From positions 1-64,000 of the forward strand of contig VCJN01000816.1 of assembly GCA_006384855.1 (NCBI GenBank): a stretch of 64,000 bases of DNA. The letters are read 5' to 3'. Under the pieces are notes generated by a model. The model did no database searches. It saw only the letters and a program-made list of their open reading frames with translations, and was not told the origin of the DNA. The DNA is from Tetraselmis striata (taxonomy: Eukaryota; Chlorophyta; Chlorodendrophyceae; Chlorodendrales; Chlorodendraceae). A program made the translations under genes and the position numbers. Below, in pieces: positions 35,205-45,964 of the stretch. Position 1 is the stretch's first letter. Each line of letters begins with the position of its first letter.

Positions 35205-35460
35205 GGGGGGGGGGGGGGATACCAAGCGGCTGAAAGGGGGAGGAGGGGCGGGGGCGAACAGGAGGAGGGCGGGAACTGTTTCCGTAATGTGTAGAATTCC
35301 CAAAGCGGTTGGATAAAGCAGGTCCTAAAAACTACTCGGCTTGGGCAATGAAGAGCAGCAAGTCAGCATGTTGTAATTCAATTTCAATTCCAATAAAAAG
35401 CTTGTCAAGATGAAGACTTGATTCAATTGGAACAATTTTGAATTTCAATTTTAAATATTA
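35205..35460 (+). mobile_element. Truncated 3' tail of the same LINE family as 43973-45722
   Basis: After a G run at about 35202, the sequence matches 45563-45722: a GGAGGAGGGGCG-like purine stretch, AGCGGTTGGATAAAGCAG, CTACTCGGCTTGGGCA and AGCAGCAAGTCAGCA. It continues into an AT-rich tail of TTCAATT words. This is the pattern of a dead-on-arrival, 5'-truncated LINE copy. Confidence 0.7.
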
Positions 35461-37472
35461 TCACACTAATGCCTTCCGTTTTTTGCATCACCACTGCACA
35501 ACATTTGTTTTTGTGTCTCCCTTTGTGGAGACTGCGTGGAGACTCATCATTTCATCATATGAAGAGATTGCTGTCCAATTTTCATGTGCGGGTGCCGCGT
35601 AAGTTACAATACAATTTGCACAGCACGTGGCGGAATGCCAACATATGTTGCAGTGTTGATGCTGTGTTAGGGGGAAGTTCCATGGCTTGTGGTGGCATCT
35701 AGTGTATATGCTTACGTTCTAGCTTGTTTGGTCTGCTTTGGTGCGGCTGAGCTCGGTGTCCATGCCGCATGCCTACAACATGTCCGGCCTGCGAGACAGA
35801 TATACATGGGACCAAATATGCTACATGTTTGGGTGCGTCAAAGCGGCATCACACATCATACTACACCCCTCCTCATAAGTCCAGGTTTCGCATTTTCGAT
35901 CGCAAAGCGCATGCATGGGCGAGGATAACGCCGGCTGCATGTGCATACATGCTAACTACAACGGGAATAGTTCGGGCAAACGCCTATTCTGCGCGTTATG
36001 CCCACCCGCGCGACAACACGACCATTTGTGGGCGCCCTTTAAAAAACTCGAAATCGGTGCATGATGCGTTGGCGCTAAAAAATGGTGGGTTGCGCCAACC
36101 GTCCAAACCTATGGAAGTAGTGGCACTCGTCGCACCAAACTCGGCGAATACGGCCCTTGGCACAAGTTGCATACACAGTGCGTGTAGGCCACTGAAAGCA
36201 TGTCGCTATAGGCACGACGTGACACCCCGACGACAAGTTGCCCACTGTGGGGAGCAGTTTTGGGGTTAAAATGTTGCTGTTTCTGTGGCGAACGCACGTA
36301 GGGGAGGCGCTCAATGGCCCTCTTGGCGTAGGGCGTTGCTCTACTATGGGGGCGTGTGGTGGAATGCCAGTTGCACCGTTTCGTGGGCGGGGTGGCGCGG
36401 TAGGGGCGTGGAATGTAATTAATATGAAATTCCTTGAAAAATGCTGTGGAAAATGTCATTTTGGCTGGTAGATGTGTGTATGGAGGCGGCACATGCCAAG
36501 TGTTGGTGGTCCGTGGTCACCCACACACATAACGCTCTCGCACAACCGAGTATGGGGCTTAGACACGCACTTGGCGCAAAGCCACGCGCCCGGCATGGGT
36601 GGGCACATGAGGCAGTGAGGGGCAACTTGGATGATAATCTTTGGGATTTTTCCGGGGCCCCCGAAAAATCGAATTTGTGATTTTGGAAGATTGTTATCGA
36701 CGCAAATTTGAACGAGCAGTTGCGTGGTATTTTTTGAACAATTTTCTGAGCAAACCCTGAGAAGTTACATCGTCCTACAGCCAAGGGGGTGTTGCTGAGC
36801 GTGGCCAATACTGATGCCATGCCAGTATCGCAACCCGACATGTTTTAGCCGCCGCCCACACGGTTGCAACCCAACCAAATGCACCGGGCCCCTCACCAAT
36901 GTGTCTCCTCACGCGTTCATGGCCATCCCGCCGTTTGGTTGTCTATTCACGCGCGTCGGCGTGTGCGTGATACTGACGGTGGTTTTGGTGCATTTGGAGG
37001 CGACGCCCATCCACGCACCAAGTGCAGCGTGACACCCTAATCAAAGGTCTTCAAGGTTCGTTTGAGCCACTTGTCTTGCAGGTCTTATAAAACCCTCTGA
37101 GATTCCAGGGTTTCATCTCATATACCCTACGTTCAGGCACCCTAGACTTCTGAAGTCTTGAGACTGCCAAAAAGGGACCCCAAACTTATGGGGAGGGGTG
37201 TAGAACTTGTCCTCAAAACTATGAGCTTTTGCCTTTAAGCGAGAAAATACCCACCGTCGCGGGGCAATGTGTTAGCATGCCCGATGCTGGTGCGTATGCT
37301 GTTAGCGGACACACGCTTCAGACAACCCCCACCCCCCCATGGCAGCTACTGTACAAGTAGCTTGAAAATTAATGCTGCTGTGGCATCCACTCAACCAATG
37401 CTCATGCAATGGGCCATACGGTCTTGACCCTTGATGGATAGTTACAACGGTGGTGTGCAGCCTGGGTATACA
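35461..37472. other. No supported gene
   Basis: Moderate GC content and no recognisable frame. A near-perfect hairpin, GATTTTTCCGGGG facing CCCCCGAAAAATC, lies at about 36645-36670. Confidence 0.4.
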
Positions 37473-40064
37473 TCAACCGAGGGGAGAGGGGCCCTTGATC
37501 CAGAAAGCGGTGGGGTGGCCGTACACTGTCTGAAGATGCGGCATGATGCCTGCTTGCGCAACAAAGCGGTAAAACCCCGGACGGCAGCCATGCGGAGCTG
37601 ACGCCGTAGCGTCATCCCAGCAAGGCAGCACCACCATGCCGCCAATGGGCAGCACACGCCACCACCTCATCAGTTCCTCGTCATATTCGCCATCCGCACA
37701 GCTAGCATGGATGGTAACAGAGCTGATGGTGTCCCCGGTCGCAGGCACGTCTTCTGATGCGCCACGGCAAGTGTGCACCGCTGCACCAGCGACTTGGCGT
37801 GTCTGCCAGCGAACAACTGTCCCAAACACGGTATCATCCGAGGCTTGCGGAACGCCTGATGATGGTGCACACCGTGCCGCACTCGATATTTCCTGTTGCG
37901 ATTGGCATTTTCAGCATCGTTGGGGGACAGTGTCTTGTCCTACCAACCCAAACGGCTACAGGGAAATAGGCGAAACACACCTCAGTGAGTGACATCAATC
38001 TATCCTTATGGCGCGCCATGTCGGTAGCACTTATTGCGCCAAGGTTGAAGGGTTTGAATTGGATGTCCGGGTAGCAGCCTGGGCACGCGTCCGACTGCGA
38101 CTTCTGCCAGAATGCAGACGCGCCCGCCACAGGCGTTCGTAGATTTGGTGCCACCTCCTGGACAAGCAGCAACGAGTGCATGTTAAAGGCAAAGGAATGG
38201 CTGAGCGCTGGATACCGTCCTCATAACATAGGGGGTTACTGGTACAATATCAGACAGGGGGCAGTAGAATCGGACCTCATGAATCGCGAAGTCATAGACA
38301 GCTTTACGTGCGGATTCCCAGATGCCCTGCCCCCCAGACCAGTCATCAATAATAAACGCACCGCCAGGTACCACATGGTTGTATGTCATCACCAGCACCT
38401 GCCACATTAGGGTGCAGAAAGACCACAGTGTAAGCAGGCTGGCGATGATCTCACATACATGAGGGTGCATGTTTGTGCCCGGTGTGAAGATTGGTTTAGA
38501 TCAAAAAACATTGCCCTGCATGACTTGATCTAAATGCAATGATCACAGAGTCAAGACGGAGCTAAAAACAATTTGCTGGCAGTATGATGATGGGAGCGAA
38601 TATAGGTGTTATCAACAGCGCTATCGCTGGGGATGTTCGCGGTGTCACACCCTGCATTAGTGCGCATTCGATACGCTCAGTGACCCCCGGTTAGCGCAGT
38701 GACCCCCGGCGGGCTGAGTGCCAGCGCTGGAGCTGCAGGCGTTGAATGAAGCTCGTGATCATGAGCCCATGATGATGTCATGTTGGAAATCATGGCACGA
38801 TGATGGATAGGGTCATGGGGCTGCGAGCAGGGCATAATGATGAGTACATAAGGACCCCCTTACCTCGTAAATACTGACATATAAGTCACCATCCGAGTGG
38901 ACTCCAATTAGGTTGCGAGGAGGCGGCTGTGCAAACAGAGAGCTTGTGAAAAGGCCTTTGTGCAGCACAGGTGTGTAGCCAAAGTTTGACCACCTGCACG
39001 CAGCCACACGCATACATATTGTCAGCACCTTGCTTGCATGCCAGCGCGCTGATGCCTCACACAATTGCTGACACTCCGGGCAGCTGCATATTACGGCAGC
39101 CAACCTCTTCCGCGCATTGTCCATTGTGCCCGCAAACTTGCCCGCCCGTCCTTGGGCCATGTTGTGATCCTTTGCTCCAGCCTTGGGCAGACCCTTCTCA
39201 AAGTTGTCATACAAGTGAACAGTTACCGGGTTGAGGTGGCTGCTCAGCGCCGGCGCAAAATCATCTGCAGACTCAGCCCACTCCACGCCAAACTCGGCAA
39301 ACGACGGCCTGCGGGAACCGACCGCAGGGTATCAACAGGCAGCGGGGCATGGAAGGGTTGGTTGAGAGGCGTGAAGGCACAGGCACGCACTGCTGTATGT
39401 GTGGCGTTGATTTTGCAGCCATCTGCAGCACAGGTTTCCGGATGGTCGTGCGGCGCAGTCGTTTATACATGTGACACTGCGAATCTCTGCCAGTGGATGT
39501 CTCGCCCCTGGCGGCCATGAGCGCCTCGCAGCAAATGCTTTCTGCGAAGAGCGTCAGCGGCCACCTGTGGACGCATAGTGCTCAGTGTTGCAGTAAACAC
39601 CAGCGGTTGTGCGCCCTTTCTCTTCCCCTTTGGCATTGCCCGGGAGATTGGCACAGTACAGGCAACTGTGCAATTTGTCTGCGTGAAGCATGTCATCGAT
39701 TCTGGCAGGTCAACCCTGTGACATGCTCTCCGTACCTTGCTCGCACCACTGGAAGTGAGTTCCCGATGCTGGGGATCTCGGCCGATCGTGCCACGCGCTT
39801 TGGGACGGTCTGATGTGGATGATCCCCGGTGCTGTGCAACTCTGGATCCAGCCGCGCTGGCATGGCATGGTGTTGCTGGCCACCATTGCTTTGGTGATCA
39901 GGATTCAACGGCAGCAGCGCAGCCTGCTGCTGCTGCTGCTGCTTGATGTTGCTGGCGGCTGTGGAAGAATTGTTACACCGCAATAATACAATGGTACATA
40001 GGAGTAGTAGGATCATAATGATCTGCCATTGCTTCTTCCGCGTAGACTCGTGGAGCTTTGACAT
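37473..40064 (-). CDS. Type II membrane protein with TylF/macrocin O-methyltransferase-like domain
   Basis: The start MSKLHESTRKKQWQ leads into one hydrophobic segment (IIMILLLLCTIVLL, residues about 15-28) and a Gln-rich stem, the plan of Golgi type II enzymes. Phase-compatible GT-AG exons at 39308-39105, 38993-38864, 38398-38276, 38157-37981 and 37892-37473 encode the catalytic region. Motifs are FAEFGVEWAES (SAM-binding start), LYDNFEKGLPKAG, YTPVLHKGLF, LIGVHSDGDLYVSIYE and VVPGGAFIIDDWSG. These match TylF-family O-methyltransferases, including the metal-binding Asp pair. The last exon has a second, similar block (VTIHASCADGEYDEELMRWW ... VLPIGGMVVLPCWDD), suggesting two tandem methyltransferase domains. 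The exons between 39309 and about 39700 could not be joined cleanly. The substrate is probably a glycan or secreted small molecule; that is inference. Confidence 0.68.
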
Positions 40065-40322
40065 TTTGTCCTGTGTAGCTGGTCACAATCTCATACAACC
40101 CCTGCATCCGACGGCGGCATGATTGACTTTGCATCAGTTTTCCTAGACACAGCAGATTCCGCCTGGAATATAAGCACCTAGCCAGCAAGGAGATTGCAGG
40201 TATCATCCCCACTAACAACCCGCAACCAAAGTGGCAGTGCGGTAAAACTCACTCCAGTAAGCTCCGGTCTGCATCCCCGGGCACACCTTAGCCCATGCAG
40301 TATGCTGCACCTGTTTCCTGCA

Positions 40323-40353
<31 letters not shown>

Positions 40354-40748
40354 ACACCTCCCAAACCCCCCAACTTAACCTCTAACAACCCTGACACACA
40401 ACACTGACACACTGGACCGCATGGTAGCTGCTGCCACGACCCAGGTCGCCCAAGTCTGGTGGTCCGCTCTGCTGAAGGGGTAGCGGACCACGGTGGAAGA
40501 CGATGAATAGTGCACAGAGGGACGAGAGGTGGACACAAATTCGGGGGGGGGGGGGGGGGGGGGGGGGGGTGCGCGTCACCTGGAGCACCTAGTATGAGCG
40601 TACGGTGACGGCGGGGGCGAGCGGCAGATGAGCACGCATACCGTCAACCGCCTACACGGACGCGCTGCGAGCAAGATCGGCGAAGCCTGAGGGTGGGGAA
40701 GGGGGAGGGGAAGGGGGGGCTCCAGAATTAGCGGGACACGCAGCTTAC

Positions 40749-40891
40749 CTCGTGTGCAACAGACGCCTCGGGGGATCTGCGCGAGGTGTGGGATCCGGGG
40801 GGCGTACTGGGGGTGTCGCAGGGCGATGTCCAGGAGAAGCGCGTTGGTGAGCAGCAGCGACGCGCGCGCGCGGGCAGTCGCGTCGCCAGCA
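40749..40891 (-). CDS. Possible isolated exon
   Basis: The minus strand has an acceptor (CGATCAG|TGCTGG), an open stretch containing SLLLTNALLLDIALRHPQYA, and a strong donor (GAG|GTAAGC). It looks like an exon of a gene transcribed leftwards, perhaps upstream exon material of the methyltransferase gene, but no partner exon was identified. Confidence 0.3.
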
Positions 40892-41180
40892 CTGATCGTT
40901 GGGGCACAATAGCGAGCTAAGTAAGGATAAATTAAGGATTGAGTAGGTCTGCATGACCCGGGTTGGGCCCTACCCGTAGACCGCCGCTCTACCGGCGTAT
41001 TAAGGTGTACACGCAGAGCGCGCCACGTCGCAAAAAGCAAATGGCGACTAGCCAATCGCCATTTAGTATTTTCACTTTTCATTTGCTTTTATTTGAGCCC
41101 TCAGACAGGAATGACACGGGAACAGTTCTACCTGTCAAACGAGCCCCTACAGATGCCGCCCGCCCTCTTCCACTCCTGCT

Positions 41181-43105
41181 TTAGCAGCATGCCCACAAAA
41201 CCCCGGGAGCGGCGGTGCCCGCCAGCGGCAGCGCCACGACCTTGTCGCGTTGAACACTCGATACAATCGGCATACCACCAAACGTAGGGACTGGGCGGAG
41301 GTCTGACACTACAACAAATGCGAAAGTCAACATGCGTGTTGATTGATTGTCGCGGCGGTGGTCGAAGAAGTGCGAAAACAAACGCGACTCACTTGCGGCT
41401 TCCGAGTGCGGCGTCACCTCGCAGACCTCCTCCTCGCCCTTGAACATCACGTTAGGAGGGGGGCACTTGCCGGCTTGGTAGTACCTCATGAGCTCGCTCT
41501 GCCGCCAGGCCTCTGCAAGGTCGAGGGCCTTCGCGCGTCGTCCTCGCTCGGCTATGGTCCCTTGCCCTCATCCATGTAGTAGTACCGAGTGAGGTAATAA
41601 TTCCTCACGTTCCCATGCTTCATGTATCGCACAAAGTGCACCGTATAAGCACAACCCACAAACATGGTCGCAGTGGGGTTGGGAGGGAGGCGGGGGTGCT
41701 GGTGTACTCTCGGAACGCGGCAATGACGGTCTCCTTGGCGTAGATGTGTTTTTCGGCTGTGTAGCCGGCACGGTAGTTGAAGGTAGCCTAGCGTATCCGC
41801 TCGGTGTACGGGGGCGCGGCGATGGGAAACCTCATCGTCTTCTTTAGAGGGCAAGGGATCATGCCGTCGCATGCTCGCATTCCCGCGTGGGGCACTATCA
41901 CCGGCTCAATGCAATGGGCGGCCCATCTCCCCCCCCCCCCCCCCCCCCGGCACCCCCCAGACGGTTGGTCGCCAGAAGGGTGAACGGCCGCTGGGCGCCA
42001 ATCGACGCTCAGTGATGCTGGTCGCCAGCGCACGCCTCGGTGTGGAAGTGAATTGACACCACGAAGTGACGCCACTCAACTCGCAGTTCTCGCTCTCGCA
42101 GCTCCTTGTCGCAGAAGATCGCTAGCGCCACAAAGTTGATCGGCGCGTGGTGCGATTACGCGGCATGTTGTCGGCAATAATGTGGAGCTGCCCACAGTCG
42201 CGCCTAGACGCCGTAGCCACTACATGCGCGGGGGAGGGTCCCTGCGCGATGTAGAAAATTGGCACTAGCACGAAAAGGATGTCCGCGCATGATGCCATGA
42301 TTTGCAGCGCCAGGTCAAGTAGTTGAAACTACGGGGAGGTCACCACAATGAAAGGGGCCTCCAACCGCGGATGTGTCGTCATCGTCGTCGTCGCATCGGT
42401 CGGCGTTACATATCGCGAGCGCACTGGTACACGAAGGACTCTAGAGCGTCCTCGCGCATCTCCGTTTGGTACATCGGGTTGAAGTCGTTGTTGATCACTG
42501 TCGCGCCGCACACGCGGCCGCAAGGCCTCAGCGGTGCTTCCATGTCTTGCCCACGGATCAAAGATTACTCGGCCGCGCCAGCCGATCACGATGGCTACCT
42601 CAGCGTACTCGCTCACTTGGTTGCTGACCGCCGGTAGATAGTCGTTGGCGGCTTGAAGGATGTTCATCGTCTTCGTCACAGTTGATGGGTGCCAAGCGCC
42701 AGGCATGCCCCAGTTCAGTCTTGCTGCCACCGCCGCTCTTGTCGGTTGCAAAGGCGGGGCAGGGTCTTGAAGCTCCTCGTCGCTGTTGTCGTTGTCACTG
42801 ATTGTTGTGGCGGCTAAAGCCACCGATGTCCACTGTGCCGGCAACGTTGCGTCATCATCGCCGCACTCCGCACACCGCCATGCCCCCCGCAGCACACGTG
42901 CCACATGTGGCTGATGACACAACTTGTGCCTGCCTCGTTCACAGTCTTCATAGATGATGATCGGGTTGCGCTGGGTGTTGACGCGCCCATGGCACTCCTC
43001 ACACGCCATATTCGGGTCTTCAAATCCTGCCGGCAACACCACGTATGGGACGGCGCACCGCGCCAGCTCCTCAACGCGCACGCGCGCCGTGTTGCCGTGG
43101 AAAAA
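41181..43105 (-). pseudogene. PHD finger plus amino-methyltransferase-like protein, truncated and decayed
   Basis: The minus strand starts inside terminal repeat B, so the N-terminus is lost. First comes a PHD finger: CEEC, then EDCERGRHKLC, then WRCAEC (ORF residues about 37-83), with one Cys ligand apparently replaced by Tyr. Next is a linker, then RVIFDPWARHGSTAEALRP, which resembles SAM motif I (DPxxGxGT) of DNA amino-methyltransferases. Motif IV is likely at APFIVVTSP, followed after a TAG by FQLLDLALQIM; N4-cytosine and N6-adenine enzymes have (T/D/N)(S/P)PP(Y/F/W) here. Further frames (NRTTRR, then PINFVALAIFCDKELRE) and 41181-41872 (YMKHGNVRNYYLTRYYYMD, and KCPPPNVMFKGEEEVCEVTP) continue the protein. 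It has several stops and frame changes. The likely role was chromatin-guided DNA base methylation; this is inference from motifs. Confidence 0.55.
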
Positions 43106-43444
43106 GGGCAATTATTGAGTCAAACGGGCACATTTCTGGACTCAAAATTACCCCCCCTTTACTCAAATTTGTACCCCTTTTGGGCGGGTGCAAAAGGGGT
43201 ACAAATTTGAGTTACGCCTAGTACTGTACGAATATACTGTGAAACTGAGCTTTGACACATTCCTCTTCTTGCCAACACTGTCCGAAATACTATTAACCTA
43301 CAGCTAGTGAAATGAACCTGCACTATGTACTAGACATATGTCCACCGCTCTTTGGCGAGATACGTCACTACCCTTCCATGCTAATCGTTTTGCCTGGAAT
43401 GCTACTCCGGCACTGTGCTTTTCACTCATCTACCACTCGCATGC
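43106..43444 (+). repeat. Terminal repeat copy B (inverted match to 10285-10612)
   Basis: Begins GGGCAATTATTGAGTCAAAC and ends at GCATGCG. It contains a 17-bp local inverted repeat of the CAAATTTGTACCCCTTTT type (about 43163-43209). The PHD-methyltransferase frame is cut exactly at its left edge, so the repeat, or the element it ends, seems to have inserted into that gene. Its body would extend to the right. Confidence 0.72.
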
Positions 43445-43972
43445 GCCCTCGCGCTTGTATTCTTCGAGGCATCTTCATGCTTCTCAATGCACATAAGCTT
43501 GGCAGCCCGTCCTCGCAGAGCAAAACGCACCTCTGCCCGCTTGCAGAGTTCTGTGGCGGCGGGGGCATCTGCGGTTGCACTTGGTTTTGAACCAACGACG
43601 AGGGCTCTCTCGACACATGTACACTGCTAGTGACCCCCTTGGCGCAAGATTATCCGCAGATATGCACTTGCGTTCGGGCAGGAAAGGCGTCCCAAGCGCC
43701 AATACCCACGACTCAGCCCATGAGGCCCTCGTCATGGCAGACCCGAGCCTCGTCATGGCAGACCCGGACTGCGCGGCTCGGGTCCTGCACATGTCGACGG
43801 CGTGGCGGGGGGGCTGCTCCTCATCATCTTTCTCAATTGCTGCGCGCCACTCACTGCCGTCTAGCACGGGGCGAGATGTGAATTGTCGACGCCTTGAAGT
43901 GGGCTGCACCGGGAATCGTGAGCCCCCCCCCCCTTGGCTTCCACAGGGCCAAAATGTTTAAGACGCTAGCCG

Positions 43973-45722
43973 GTGTGGAATCTCACCCTCGCGCCTGTCT
44001 CTCCTTGCATCTCCGCCCAGTGGGAAGTCGCAACAGCGTCGTCGCTTGGCGTCGTGCCGTGGCTGGAGCAGAATCGCCCGGAGGTCCTTGCCGAGCTCCG
44101 GAAGATCCGGAATCTTTGCACTGGGCGCCGGGCGCAGAGCAAATATCTCGTCCCCCTCGGCGTCGCGGACGACCGCTAGCGCACGGACGTCTGCCAGGGA
44201 AACGAGGACGCTGCGACATACTAGCCCCCTAGCCTTGCTTTCCTCTTGCCTGCACAAGATGTCCACGCCACCACCGCCGGCGAAGTAGCCAACGGGACAA
44301 TCCCACCTAACACAATCGTAACCGTAGGCGCAACTCCCGAACCAACCGATGACGTGTGGCTGAACCCAAGCCAAGGCGCGCCGACCATCACTCACACCCC
44401 CCACAATTCGAAAGCCGCCCTTCGGAAACACGCCAACGCTACAGTAGGCTGCGACGCCTCCGACGAAACCCTGCACTTCCACCTCATAGACCAGGCGTTG
44501 GCCACAGGTGTAATGCCGGACCTCGTCACCCCCTCCGACATCACCACCTTGGAAAGAATCCACAGGCTGGAATTCATGTGGGGAACACACTCAAGCCGCT
44601 TCAGACGCAAAGGCCAACCGTCCTTCAGATGCGGGAAATGCGGACATCACCTCAGCAATGGTCACATGGCAGGCAATTGCCCATCCATGGCCGGCCTAAA
44701 GACAGACCGACACAATAGCACGCTTAAACTCTTCCTCAACGAGCTAGAAGTCCTCAACGGCGGTCGCTGGCACGTACTATCCACGGACGCGGGCAACAAA
44801 CCCGTGGCTGACTTCTTCTCCCCCAACAGAGACTCCCTGATCTCCGACCTAACAGACCGAATCATACACATAGTCCCGTGCATCAGCATCCCTGACCACC
44901 AGCGGACGCCCAAGTAGGGGAAACCGAAGGTCCCAGTGCCGCCCAAGCACCCACCTTGCTCCCCACGACCATGCTAGCCCCTCACCTCCGCCCTATACAC
45001 TGCAAGCCGGACGCAGTACGCATCGTCGGATTCGGCTGGGACCCGGCCACCGAAACCATATTTCCCAGCACCGATCCCAAAGCAGTCCAAAAAATACAGA
45101 TAATCGAATTCAAATACTGTACTGATCTCAATCATGCCACCGTGCACACTCTCATCCGCGAAAAATACCAACACATGGTGAGCGCCCTACGTCAACAAGG
45201 ATGGCAGTGTCCGATTGAAATCATTCCCGTCACCCTCAGCCGCAGCGGCACCATGCACAAATTCACACTAGAAGCCATCCATAGCCTCACGGTCCTCGGC
45301 CCCAAGAAGCAACCCCCGGACAAACCCCCTCCGCCTCCCAGCGCCGCTGCAATCCGTCTCTGTAGGAAACTCCAACGACACTCAATCGGATGGCTACATA
45401 CTCTCCTCCGCATATCCGGACAGTCCCTCAAACCTACCATGTCCAACCTCAGTACCTCCCACACACCCCGCACGCACACCCACCGTTAACATACACGCTT
45501 TTCGTAGCCCACCGTACACGACACCCCCGCCACGGCAGGGGTGAACAACACCAAGCAGCATGGAAGGAGGAGGGGCGAGGGCGATAAGGAGGAAGGCCGG
45601 AAGCTGCATCCGTAATAATCCCTAGGGTTCCCACAGCGGTTGGATAAAGCAGATCCTAAAAGCAACTCGGCTTGGGCAGTGGAGAGCAGCAAGTCAGCAC
45701 GTTGTAAATCAATTTCGATTTC
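43973..45722 (+). mobile_element. LINE fragment: zinc knuckle and PD-(D/E)XK-like nuclease tail
   Basis: One frame is open from 43973 to 44917 except for two TAG codons (near 44179 and 44221). It encodes NRPEVLAELRKIRNLCTGRR, a helical region, and a zinc-knuckle-like CGKCGHHLSNGHMAGNC. After a frame change, 44956-45489 encodes IQIIEFKYCTDLNHATVH followed by HMVSALRQQGWQCPIEIIP. The E-x-K in a hydrophobic strand, with an upstream Asp (FGWDPATE), resembles a PD-(D/E)XK restriction-like nuclease fold, known at the C-terminus of some LINE polymerases. No RT palm is present, so this is a 5'-truncated tail. The 3' UTR runs to about 45722 and matches the solo tail at 35.2 kb. Confidence 0.55.
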
Positions 45723-45964
45723 CACGCCAGCTAGCCCGCCCAAGGGAGGCGTCAATCCTGCGATCGCAACATGATGCCCGAGAAGCAAGGATCTCGCGGG
45801 TGTCACCCCTTGCTTCCGCATCTTCGAGAGCCTGCACCCCAACAGAGGCGCGATGATGCCGGGACCGGAGTCGCAAATTCTGTCCTATCACGTCCTTGGC
45901 ACGTCTGCCTTCCTGCCTAACGTCGACCACGAGGACGAGGCCGTCGCAAGCACGAGAACAACGC

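Noticed and set aside
10285-43444. Copies A and B as the two ends of one 33-kb element
   Set aside because: Their conserved tips point towards each other, so their bodies would lie outside the interval, not inside it.
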